A stretch of DNA of 64,000 nucleotides from Thermoactinomyces intermedius (GTDB taxonomy: Bacteria > Bacillota > Bacilli > Thermoactinomycetales > Thermoactinomycetaceae), in the NCBI RefSeq assembly GCF_016055025.1, contig NZ_JAECVW010000002.1. One strand, given 5' to 3'. How positions within the stretch are numbered: position 1 is the stretch's first letter; each line of letters opens with the position of its first letter. The translations under genes and the position numbers were made by a program. The notes beneath the pieces are model-generated. The model ran no database searches. It was not told the origin of the DNA and saw only the letters and a program-made list of their open reading frames with translations. Of this stretch, positions 35,049-43,149 are shown piece after piece.

Positions 35049-35315
35049 TCAATATCCGGTGATCTGACGGTGTTTTAAAGTTTTCCTCAGTTCCAACATT
35101 CTGAAATATTGCCGGATCATTTTTTCTTTGCGTTCTTTTTTCAACAACCGTTTCATCTCCAAAATATTGGCCGTGAGATTCAGAAATAACCCCGCCAACC
35201 ACATCAGGGAAAAAAATGTTCCTCCCACTCCGTGCAGATCAAAGGGAAGCTCAGGGACGGCGATGATCAAAAGGGAGACACTGATTCCAAGTTCCATCAT
35301 CCGTTTTCCTTTCAA
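35049..35315 (-). CDS. Small membrane protein (88 aa), unknown
   Basis: Not recognised. Start TTG at 35315 right after AGGGGGGAAGGGA; an ATG pair lies 15 bases further in. Two hydrophobic segments (MELGISVSLLIIAVPELPF and FFSLMWLAGLFLNLTANIL) and a basic C-terminal helix (KRLLKKERKEKMIRQYF). It sits between ytoI and ytkL, and probably inserts in the membrane with its tail inside. Confidence 0.6.
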   Translation of the reverse strand: MKGKRMMELGISVSLLIIAVPELPFDLHGVGGTFFSLMWLAGLFLNLTANILEMKRLLKKERKEKMIRQYFRMLELRKTLKHRQITGY

Positions 35316-35395
35316 TTCCCTTCCCCCCTCACCATTTACCAACAATATATTCTTTTGTTTTTTTATATAGCACCGGCCTGAAAGCAAACAAAAAC

Positions 35396-35417
35396 GAGAC
35401 GGCTTTAAAACCGTCTC
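35396..35417 (-). terminator. Terminator after ytkL
   Basis: GAGACGG/CCGTCTC stem with an eight-base loop; on the minus strand GTTTTTG follows. 80 bases past the ytkL stop. Confidence 0.6.
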
Positions 35418-35498
35418 TACCAAAGGGGGTTTTCATCTTCGTCTATTGTAGTGGAAAAAGATTACGAGTCAATTACAGTAAATTTACAAATCGTTATC

Positions 35499-36188
35499 TT
35501 AAAGGGTGAATGTTTCGCCGACGCCCAGCACACTGCCGCCAATGCCTTTGGCATTCAGTTTCTCCACGAAAGCACCGGCATCTTGCCGGATCGGCGGGAA
35601 CGTGTTGTAGTGCATCGGAATCACATGCTTGGCCCCGATCCATTCCGCCGCAGTCAGCGCATCTTCCGGTCCCATGGTGAAATTGTCCCCGATGGGGAGA
35701 AGGGCCAAATCGATTTCTTTGCCTCTTCCGATCAGTTTCATGTCGGAGTAAAGCGCGGTATCCCCCGCATGGTAAATGGTTTTTCCTTCCAGAGTCAACA
35801 CAAAACCGGATGGCGGTCCCAAATAGATGATTTGTTGTTCTTCATTTTTGACGAATCCGGAACCATGCAGCGCATTCACCATTTTGACATGGCCAAAATC
35901 AAACGTATAGCCTCCGCCAATGGACATGCCATGGGCATTCACCCCTTGAAAACCGAGCCAGACGGCCAATTCATGGGGGGCGATCACGGTCGCTTGATTC
36001 CGTTTGGCAATGTCCACCGTATCCCCGACGTGGTCATCATGACCGTGCGTCAACAAAATCCAATCGGCTTTGAGCTCTTCCGGTTTCGCTTTTGCCAGCG
36101 GATTGCCGCTTAAAAACGGGTCAATGACAATGCGATGTTTCGGGGTTTCAATTTCAAAACAGGAATGTCCGTGATATGTAATGTTCAT
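35499..36188 (-). CDS. ytkL: Metal-dependent hydrolase, UPF0173 (YtkL)
   Basis: Metallo-beta-lactamase fold enzyme. Metal ligands are visible: HGHSCFEIE at the start, LTHGHDDHVGD, HAGDTALY (Asp/His) and a final His in VIPMHYNTFPPI. 229 residues, normal for the family. The substrate is unknown. It is transcribed away from the yheC/yheD cluster. Confidence 0.88.
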   Translation of the reverse strand: MNITYHGHSCFEIETPKHRIVIDPFLSGNPLAKAKPEELKADWILLTHGHDDHVGDTVDIAKRNQATVIAPHELAVWLGFQGVNAHGMSIGGGYTFDFGHVKMVNALHGSGFVKNEEQQIIYLGPPSGFVLTLEGKTIYHAGDTALYSDMKLIGRGKEIDLALLPIGDNFTMGPEDALTAAEWIGAKHVIPMHYNTFPPIRQDAGAFVEKLNAKGIGGSVLGVGETFTL

Positions 36189-36365
36189 CCGTCATCCTCC
36201 TTCTTTGCGATCCTTTTCATCCACCTGCCTGACCATCCCGGGAAACCGTGACTGTGGAAAAGGTTGTCTTCCAACCTGTCCGGCTTCAGGCTCCCCTCTT
36301 TTTCATCCTAACGATTTTCCCGCTTTTTTTCCATCCCTTCCGCCGAAGCCAAGCCTGTTTTATTC

Positions 36366-36393
36366 ACCATGCGGTTGACGCCCACATACCATA
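36366..36393 (+). promoter_or_regulatory. Sigma-K-type promoter of the YheC/YheD cluster
   Basis: AC (36366-36367), 17 bases, then CATACCATA (36385-36393), an exact match to the AC-N17-CATAnnnTA pattern of the late mother-cell sigma factor. GGAAGGGGA and an ATG follow at 36411-36428. Confidence 0.6.
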
Positions 36394-36425
36394 CATTAGT
36401 ATTTTACAGGCGGAAGGGGATTGTC

Positions 36426-37850
36426 ATGGGGCTGGCACAAGTACAAATTCAAATCTTGTCACAACATCAGCTTCCTCACCACATTGATCTGGTGATGAGT
36501 CAGGCTTTGGCCAAAAAATTGGAGATTAAAACCCCGGTTTTCTCGGTCGCATTTGGTTCAGCCATCGCAAAAGGACGAGTCGCTTTCAGTCGCATGAACC
36601 ATAAACTGATTTGCATCAGCTCTGATCTTGCCGAGCAATTGAAAATGAACCCTCAGCCATGGATTCGGGCCCATTTTGACGCACATTCTCTCCGCTTGCG
36701 TTTTGGACCTGTTTTTGGCATTTTGATCAATGCCCATCCGCAGGAAAAGCGTGCTCAACCTTTTGGACTGATGACCAAATTTCTGGATGAATGCATCACT
36801 GCCGGTCAGATGAGAGGAATCCGGGTCGCTGTCATCACGCCGGAACACATCGATTTAAACCGGAATGAAACGACCGTCTGGATCAAACAAAAAAACCGGT
36901 GGCAATGTGCAAAATACCCGCTTCCGGATGTGATTTACAACCGCATCAACTCACGCCGCATCGAGCAACAAGAATCATTGCAGATAAAAATGTCTCTGTT
37001 GAAAAACCATTTCCGGATCCCCATCTTCAACGAAAGGTTTTTGGATAAGTTACAGGTTTATCAAATCCTGGCCCAAGACGAATCGATCCGTTCGCGATTG
37101 CCGGAAACCTATTCATTCCGCGATCCGAGGGCCTTAACCCTGTTCAAACGATATTCCACCGTTTATCTCAAACCGACCAACGGCAGTCTGGGAAGCGGGA
37201 TCATCAAGATCACCCGATCCAAAAAAAGTTGGATCTATCAACTGTCCACCCCAGGGGGAACGGTTCGCCGAACCTTGAAGAACCATTCCAGCCTGATGAA
37301 ATTGTTAAAACAAAAAATCAGAAGCCAGCCTTATATCGCCCAACAGGGACTCAGGCTGATGAAATTTGACAACCGGCCGGTCGACTTTCGCATTTTGGCA
37401 CAAAAAACCAAGGAAGGGGTTTGGAAAATCACTTCTTCCGTTGCGCGGATTGCCAACATTTCACATATTGTATCCAATCTGGCCCGTGGAGGTACGATCC
37501 GCAAAGCAAGTGATGTATTGAGGGAATGGTCCTATCCAAACAAACCATCCATCCACCAGCTGCGGGCCGCCGCACTTGAAATCGCCAAAACGTTTGAACG
37601 TTTGGCCGACGGCCATTTCGCCGAACTCGGCATCGATCTGGCCGTCGACGTGCACGGGAAAATCTGGCTGATTGAAATCAATTCCAAACCATCCAAAACC
37701 GATGACACCGTGATTAATCCAAACAGCCATTTTCGCCCGTCCGTGTTGCGGTTGATCGACTATGTGCTGTATCTTTCCCAGCAAGGAAAACATGCTCCCC
37801 CCCCTTCTCCTTCGACGACTTCCGGGATCATGAGGAGGCAACGGCGATGA
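36426..37850 (+). CDS. YheC/YheD-type ATP-grasp protein, copy 1
   Basis: Spore-coat-associated family with an ATP-grasp fold, the fold of enzymes that ligate carboxylates to amines. About 474 residues. N-terminal beta-rich part with FGPVFGILINAHPQ, then LPDVIYNRINSRRIE, the ATP-binding TVYLKPTNGSLGSGIIKITR, RPVDFRILAQK, and the C-terminal metal-binding segment ELGIDLAVD and WLIEINSKPSKTDD. The actual reaction is unknown. First of four tandem paralogues; its stop overlaps the next start (ATGA). Confidence 0.85.
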   Translation: MGLAQVQIQILSQHQLPHHIDLVMSQALAKKLEIKTPVFSVAFGSAIAKGRVAFSRMNHKLICISSDLAEQLKMNPQPWIRAHFDAHSLRLRFGPVFGILINAHPQEKRAQPFGLMTKFLDECITAGQMRGIRVAVITPEHIDLNRNETTVWIKQKNRWQCAKYPLPDVIYNRINSRRIEQQESLQIKMSLLKNHFRIPIFNERFLDKLQVYQILAQDESIRSRLPETYSFRDPRALTLFKRYSTVYLKPTNGSLGSGIIKITRSKKSWIYQLSTPGGTVRRTLKNHSSLMKLLKQKIRSQPYIAQQGLRLMKFDNRPVDFRILAQKTKEGVWKITSSVARIANISHIVSNLARGGTIRKASDVLREWSYPNKPSIHQLRAAALEIAKTFERLADGHFAELGIDLAVDVHGKIWLIEINSKPSKTDDTVINPNSHFRPSVLRLIDYVLYLSQQGKHAPPPSPSTTSGIMRRQRR

Positions 37851-38947
37851 CCGATCAAAAAAACAGGCTCGGCATTATGGTTTGTTACGGAAACAACCAA
37901 AAACACCCTCCGTTTAAAGAGCAATCCTTCTTTGAACAACTGACGCTCGAAGGAAAAAAACAGGGGCTGGAGGTTTTCATATTCAATCCGGGCCGGATTC
38001 ATTGGAAAACCAGAACGGTTCCGGCTTGGCATTATCACCATCCGCGTTGGAAACAACAGACGGTCCCGCTGCCGCATTTGATCTATGACCGCTGTTATTA
38101 TGTCAACGCCCGGCATTACATGAAGTATAAACCCCACGTTCAGAAAATCACCCAAGACCCGCAGATCCGATTGCTCGGAAGAGCTTTGGGCGGGAAATAC
38201 CAAACCTATCTCATCTTGAAAGAGCATCCGGAAATCCGGACTTATCTTCCGGAAACCAAGCGGTTGACCCATGCCCAAGAGCTGTTCTCTTTCCTCCGGA
38301 AACATACCCGCGTTTTGATCAAACCCAATGGCGGCAGCCACGGAAGAGGAGTGGTCGCCATCGAACAAATCACCCCCTCCTCTTTCCTGCTGAAAGGGCG
38401 GACGAAATTCAACCAGCCTTTTTCCGTTCAATTTCAAACCCCGGTCCGACTCAGCCATTGGGTGGAACAAACCATCCGGGACACCCGTTACATCCTCCAA
38501 CCTTTTTTGTCACTGAACACACCGGATGGGCGCCCGTTTGATGTCCGGATTCTGGTCCAAAAAAACGGACAAAAACAATGGGAAACAACGGGGCTTGCCA
38601 TCCGGACCGGCCAACCCGATTCCATCACCTCCAATTTGCACGGCGGTGGGCAGGCTTTACCGTTCCAACCTTTTTTAAAACAGCATTACACCCCGCAAGA
38701 AGCAGCCAAAATTTTTTCGACCATCCACTATCTGAGCGAAATCGTGCCCCCGTTTATCGAAAGCCGTCACGGTCCTCTGGTAGAACTGGGAATCGATATC
38801 GGCATCGATGAAAACAAAGATGTCTGGATCATTGAAGTCAACTCAAAACCCGGGCGGTCCGTTTTCTTAAAAACCGGAGAACTGGAAGTGCGGCGGCGTG
38901 CCATCCAGTTTCCCATTCAATATGCGAATGCTTTATTGAACAGCTAG
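37847..38947 (+). CDS. YheC/YheD-type ATP-grasp protein, copy 2 (short form)
   Basis: 366 residues; lacks the N-terminal beta-rich domain of the other copies and starts straight at LGIMVCYGNNQKHP. It has the same landmarks: LPHLIYDRCYY, the ATP-binding RVLIKPNGGSHGRGVVAIEQ, RPFDVRILVQKNG, and LGIDIGIDENKDVWIIEVNS. The Asp/Glu/Asn metal ligands are intact, so catalysis is possible. It overlaps copy 1 and is followed by copy 3 after 10 bases. Confidence 0.85.
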   Translation: MTDQKNRLGIMVCYGNNQKHPPFKEQSFFEQLTLEGKKQGLEVFIFNPGRIHWKTRTVPAWHYHHPRWKQQTVPLPHLIYDRCYYVNARHYMKYKPHVQKITQDPQIRLLGRALGGKYQTYLILKEHPEIRTYLPETKRLTHAQELFSFLRKHTRVLIKPNGGSHGRGVVAIEQITPSSFLLKGRTKFNQPFSVQFQTPVRLSHWVEQTIRDTRYILQPFLSLNTPDGRPFDVRILVQKNGQKQWETTGLAIRTGQPDSITSNLHGGGQALPFQPFLKQHYTPQEAAKIFSTIHYLSEIVPPFIESRHGPLVELGIDIGIDENKDVWIIEVNSKPGRSVFLKTGELEVRRRAIQFPIQYANALLNS

Positions 38948-38957
38948 GAGGGTCAGT

Positions 38958-40325
38958 ATGAAATCAATCCTTTGCCAAATACGAATTCACTCCAAAACTC
39001 CGGCCAAAGCCATTGTGATCAGCCAGGCATTAGGGAATTTATGGGGATGCCAAAGCGGGCAATCCATTAAAGTTCAACTTGGAAACAAAACGGTGATCAC
39101 CCGGGTGATCATCGCTCCACTAACCGGAAACAAGATTTTCCTTTCCCCGGCGGTCGCCAGACAGTTGCTCTTTCCTTACACGGGAACCATCCGGGCCCTG
39201 TTTACCGACAAAACGTTGAAGTTCGGACCCGTGATCGGCATCCTCACCACCGGTTTCCGCCACCACCCGGAACAACCTTTCGGCAGCCGGACCCAGTTAT
39301 TCCGCAGTTTCATTCAAGCCGGTTTTGACGAAAAGCCCTTCATCTATGTCTTTACTCCGGAAATGGTGAATTGGCAGAATCAAACCGTCCGGGGATGGTA
39401 CTTCATCCAAAATCGTTGGCATCCGCTTCTCTCTCCGTTTCCCGATGTCATTTATGAGCGGATTCCCAATCGCCGGGCTGAATCCATGGCCCAGGTTCAG
39501 TCCTGTTTAAACCGCTTCAAAAAAAGCACCGCTTGCAAAATCTTCAACCAAGGCTTTTTCAACAAATGGTCCATCCATCAGATGCTGAACCACCATCCGG
39601 CAACATCCACTTTTATGCCCGAAACTTACATGCCTCCCACCCTGGAGATCATGGAAAGAATGCTGAAGGAACACCGGATGGTCTATTTGAAGCCCAGCGG
39701 CGGCAGTTTGGGGCTGGGGATTTTCCGCATCACGTACCACCCGGGGAAAGGTTACTATTGCCGGTTCCACAAAGGAAACAAAAACGTCCTTCACCTGTTC
39801 CGGTCATTAAAAGCGTTAATCAGCCATTATTTTGGCAGCATCCACTCTCCCCGGTTCAAAAAATATCTCGTTCAGCAGGGAATCCGGTTGATCCGGAATA
39901 ACCACCGCCCCGTCGATTTCCGGGTTCACATGCACAAAGACAGTAAAGGACACTGGAAAGTGGTTGCCATCGGCTCCAAAGCGGCCGGATTCGGCTGCGT
40001 CACAACGCATGTCAGAACGGGAGGCTCCATCATCCGGACGGATGAACTGCTTCTCAAAACATTTCATCAGCATGCCTCCGATGTGAAAAAAATGATCATC
40101 CGCGCCGCTATCACCATTGCCGAAACATTGGAAGAACAGATTGACGGAACCCTGGGAGAGTTGGGGCTGGACATCGGGGTGGACCGCAACGGCCGTGTTT
40201 GGCTTTTTGAAGTGAATGCCAAACCGGGCAGGCACATCTTCTTGCATCCGAGTTTGCGCGAAGCCGGGCGCAGGTCTGCAAAATATATAACCGATTATTG
40301 TTTAAATCTGACCAACTTCATTTAA
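38958..40325 (+). CDS. YheC/YheD-type ATP-grasp protein, copy 3
   Basis: 455 residues with full-length architecture: N-terminal domain (SIKVQLGNKTVITRVIIAPL), FGPVIGILTTGFRH, FPDVIYERIPNRRAE, ATP-binding MVYLKPSGGSLGLGIFRITY, RPVDFRVHMHKDS and ELGLDIGVDRNGRVWLFEVN. AGGAGGGTC lies before the ATG. It is part of the same transcript. Confidence 0.85.
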   Translation: MKSILCQIRIHSKTPAKAIVISQALGNLWGCQSGQSIKVQLGNKTVITRVIIAPLTGNKIFLSPAVARQLLFPYTGTIRALFTDKTLKFGPVIGILTTGFRHHPEQPFGSRTQLFRSFIQAGFDEKPFIYVFTPEMVNWQNQTVRGWYFIQNRWHPLLSPFPDVIYERIPNRRAESMAQVQSCLNRFKKSTACKIFNQGFFNKWSIHQMLNHHPATSTFMPETYMPPTLEIMERMLKEHRMVYLKPSGGSLGLGIFRITYHPGKGYYCRFHKGNKNVLHLFRSLKALISHYFGSIHSPRFKKYLVQQGIRLIRNNHRPVDFRVHMHKDSKGHWKVVAIGSKAAGFGCVTTHVRTGGSIIRTDELLLKTFHQHASDVKKMIIRAAITIAETLEEQIDGTLGELGLDIGVDRNGRVWLFEVNAKPGRHIFLHPSLREAGRRSAKYITDYCLNLTNFI

Positions 40326-40345
40326 CAAAGGGGGAGCGCCATCTT

Positions 40346-41665
40346 ATGAAATTACCCAAAGCCGGCTGGCTGTCCATCGTACCGAACAAAAACACCCTGG
40401 AGTTTGTTCCGCTCAGACGATATCCGAAAAAACAGTTTCCCGGCATGGTTTCTGCCATTATCGGCCATCACACGAAAGCAAAAATCAGATTCAACCCCCA
40501 CGGCAGGCCCAGCCAATCCCATCACACGCCCGCCCGCCTCAGGCATTTGTCCCGCAATCATTATCAAGCCGGCCCGTTTGTCGCCATATTAACCTCGGAC
40601 AACAAAAAGCCGTTTGGAGGCAATCACCAAAACTTTGCCGACTTGATCCGGACGGGAAGAGAAATGGGGGTCACCGTGTTTGTCCTCACCCCCCAAGGCA
40701 TCGGCAACCATTCCACCGTCCACGGATATCTGCTGAATCCTCATTCGTTGAAACCGCAGTGGAAAGCAGCCAGGCTTCCCTTCCCGAATGTCGTGTACAA
40801 CCGCATCCCCAACCGGATGATCGAAAAAACCCCGGAAGTCCGGCAAACCATCCGGCAACTGCAGCAAATGCCAGGCGTTTACCTGTTTAACCCCGGCTTT
40901 TTTGACAAATGGACGCTGTACCAACAACTCACTGCTTCTCCCGAATTGCACCGGCTGTTACCGGAAACCGTCCGGCTTCACCACATGGAACAACTGGAGC
41001 GCATGGCCGCCAAACATCCGGTTCTTTATTTTAAACCGATTGAAGGAAAAGCCGGCATCAAAATGATGCGCCTTGTCAAAAAGAAACGGCACTATGAACT
41101 CTCCTACCAAACCACCAGGGAAAAAAAGAAATACCGGGTTGGGACTTTGAAAGAAGTTTGGGATTTGTACAACCGGTTGAAACAAAAAACCTCCTATATT
41201 TTGCAACAAGGCATCCCTTTGGCCACCTTTCAAGGCCATCCGTTTGACATCCGCATTTTGCTCCAGAAAAACGGCTCCGGCCGGTGGGGATTATCGGGAA
41301 TGGGAGTCCGGGTGGCCGGCGAACGGGCGATTTCCACCCATGTTCCCATGGGAGGGCGCATTGAAAAAATCGACACGGTACTTCAATCCGTGTTTGGCAG
41401 CGAAACGGATCGCATCAAAGAGCGGATCAAACGAGTCGGTATCCGGACCGCCCGGTGGATCGAAAACCAACAAAACGCCCTTCTGGGGGAAATGTCAATG
41501 GATCTCGGCATTGAAGAAGACGGAACCCTTTGGATCTTTGAGGCCAATTCCAAGCCGATGAAATTTGACGAACCCAACATCCGGAGACGGTCTTTGCGCC
41601 GTTTGATTGAATACTCATTGTACCTGAGCGGATTTTCGCATACATCGGAGGGGACGGCCACATGA
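40346..41665 (+). CDS. YheC/YheD-type ATP-grasp protein, copy 4
   Basis: About 439 residues from the ATG at 40346 (MKLPKAGWLSI; AAAGGGGGAGC upstream). Landmarks: GPFVAILTSDNKKPF, FPNVVYNRIPNRMIE, VLYFKPIEGKAGIKMMRLVK, HPFDIRILLQKNG and EMSMDLGIEEDGTLWIFEAN. In the phosphate-binding loop the usual N/SGGS is replaced by IEGKAG, so ATP use may differ. The stop overlaps the GNAT start (ATGA). Confidence 0.83.
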   Translation: MKLPKAGWLSIVPNKNTLEFVPLRRYPKKQFPGMVSAIIGHHTKAKIRFNPHGRPSQSHHTPARLRHLSRNHYQAGPFVAILTSDNKKPFGGNHQNFADLIRTGREMGVTVFVLTPQGIGNHSTVHGYLLNPHSLKPQWKAARLPFPNVVYNRIPNRMIEKTPEVRQTIRQLQQMPGVYLFNPGFFDKWTLYQQLTASPELHRLLPETVRLHHMEQLERMAAKHPVLYFKPIEGKAGIKMMRLVKKKRHYELSYQTTREKKKYRVGTLKEVWDLYNRLKQKTSYILQQGIPLATFQGHPFDIRILLQKNGSGRWGLSGMGVRVAGERAISTHVPMGGRIEKIDTVLQSVFGSETDRIKERIKRVGIRTARWIENQQNALLGEMSMDLGIEEDGTLWIFEANSKPMKFDEPNIRRRSLRRLIEYSLYLSGFSHTSEGTAT

Positions 41666-42159
41666 AAATTCACGCCTTTCCGCCACAATCGCTGGAGCGG
41701 ATCCGAAAACCCCTGCTCCGCTTTTTGAGGCGGTACGGAGACGGGAGAATCACCCATCAGGCCATGCGGTGGTTCCACCGGTTAACGCCTGAAGAATTGA
41801 AGGAAGGAACTTATATCGCCGCTGCTTATGACGAAAAAAAAGTGGCGGGAATCATTGTCTTTGGAAACTACGGAATCGAAGAATCTTTTATCGCAGTCCA
41901 TCCGGATTACCGCCAAAGAGGGGTGGGAGAACAACTTTTGAAGCAAGCGATCCAATCCTTGGGGAAAGTATATGCCCGGGTCGCTTCCGACAACATCCCC
42001 AGCTTAAAACTGTGTTTTTCATGCGGATTGATGGCTTTTTCGCTATGTAAAGGCCCGACCGGAAAAGACACCCTCTGGCTGGGCGGGGGAAATTTCGATC
42101 CGGCGGACGTGTTGAAGAAATCCGAACCGTCTGTCAGAATCCCGGTTCCGGAAAATTAA
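41662..42159 (+). CDS. GNAT-family N-acetyltransferase
   Basis: 165 residues. The acetyl-CoA site is visible as FIAVHPDYRQRGVGEQLLKQ (the Q/R-x-x-G-x-G/A loop), followed by VARVASDNIPSLKLCFSCGL-like beta and helix elements. Last gene of the YheC/YheD operon, translationally coupled to copy 4, so it probably acetylates a product or substrate of these enzymes (inference). Confidence 0.8.
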   Translation: MKIHAFPPQSLERIRKPLLRFLRRYGDGRITHQAMRWFHRLTPEELKEGTYIAAAYDEKKVAGIIVFGNYGIEESFIAVHPDYRQRGVGEQLLKQAIQSLGKVYARVASDNIPSLKLCFSCGLMAFSLCKGPTGKDTLWLGGGNFDPADVLKKSEPSVRIPVPEN

Positions 42160-42161
42160 AC

Positions 42162-42198
42162 AAATGACTGCTCAGAAACAAGATCTGAGCAGTCATTT
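42162..42198. terminator. Terminator of the YheC/YheD operon, shared with the NlpC/P60 gene
   Basis: A 15-base stem (AAATGACTGCTCAGA/TCTGAGCAGTCATTT) lies between convergent genes, 3 bases after the GNAT stop. Confidence 0.8.
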
Positions 42199-42264
42199 TC
42201 ATTCGTTGGAGCGACAACGAATATTTTCAACGGATGTTTTTTCCGAATTTACCGAATCACACGT

Positions 42265-42939
42265 TTACTGAATCACACGTTGGGCTTTGACAAACCCTTC
42301 TTTCAACCAGCGGTCGGACAAATCGTCATACCGGACACCACCCGGTCCCCAGGTATGCAAGATTTTGTTGTTCCCGGCATAAATGCCCACATGGCCGATC
42401 CGGCCCGGATTGCTGCTCAGCTCAAAGAACAACAAATCCCCCTTTTGGATTTCACTGAAAGGAACCGTTTGTCCAACCGTTGCTTGTTGACGGGAAGTGC
42501 GCGGCAGATCAATGCCGTTTTCTTTAAACACATGTTGAACGAAAGAAGAACAATCAAAGGTTTTGGTTTGTCCTGATTTAGCGCCAAACTGGTAAGGTGT
42601 TCCCAAATATTTTTCTCCTGTTGCAATAATCTGGTCTGCTTTGGTCGTAGCTGTTTGTTCTGTATCCGTTTGCCCGTTATCGGACGGTGCTTGTCCAGTT
42701 TGGTTTTCAGGAACCGTGGTTTGTCCGGACGGTTCTGAAGCTTCCGGATTTTCAGGCTGTGCATTTGCCGTTTTTCCCTTGAACGCCCAACCAAACTGTT
42801 TGAAAATCTGGGAAATCAAGGAATGGTTGGCCGTTTCCAAAGTGGCGGCATGTGTGATGCCTGCCGGAAGTCCTGTAGAAATCACAAGAGATGCTGCGAC
42901 AGTAATTCCCAATTTAATAAATTTTTTACTGTTTTGCAT
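42265..42939 (-). CDS. Secreted NlpC/P60 peptidoglycan hydrolase
   Basis: 224 residues from the ATG at 42939 (MQNSKKFIKLG), preceded by AGAGGAGG; a longer frame has no ribosome binding site. Signal peptide ending in AGITHA, a Gln/Pro/Thr-rich linker (about 55-100), then the NlpC/P60 endopeptidase domain with catalytic Cys130 (TFDCSSFVQHVF), His183 (RIGHVGIYAGN) and a third polar residue His195 (ILHTWGPGG). It cuts peptide stems of peptidoglycan outside the cell. Its 5' leader is back to back with the giant repeat gene. Confidence 0.87.
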   Translation of the reverse strand: MQNSKKFIKLGITVAASLVISTGLPAGITHAATLETANHSLISQIFKQFGWAFKGKTANAQPENPEASEPSGQTTVPENQTGQAPSDNGQTDTEQTATTKADQIIATGEKYLGTPYQFGAKSGQTKTFDCSSFVQHVFKENGIDLPRTSRQQATVGQTVPFSEIQKGDLLFFELSSNPGRIGHVGIYAGNNKILHTWGPGGVRYDDLSDRWLKEGFVKAQRVIQ

Positions 42940-43149
42940 CAAATCCTCCTCTTCCATTTTTGCCGCTCCCAAAGCTAGGTTCATACTAACATAAATCCAC
43001 GCTCCTTTAATATGTAATAAATGGTTATTCTTAGGAAACCCGATGAATACTGGCGTTGTGCGATTTTGATTTGACATGTTTCCATTTTTCATTTTGATGC
43101 ATATACCTAAAAGAGAGTGGAAAATGCCCGATAGAAAGGAGTACGACCT

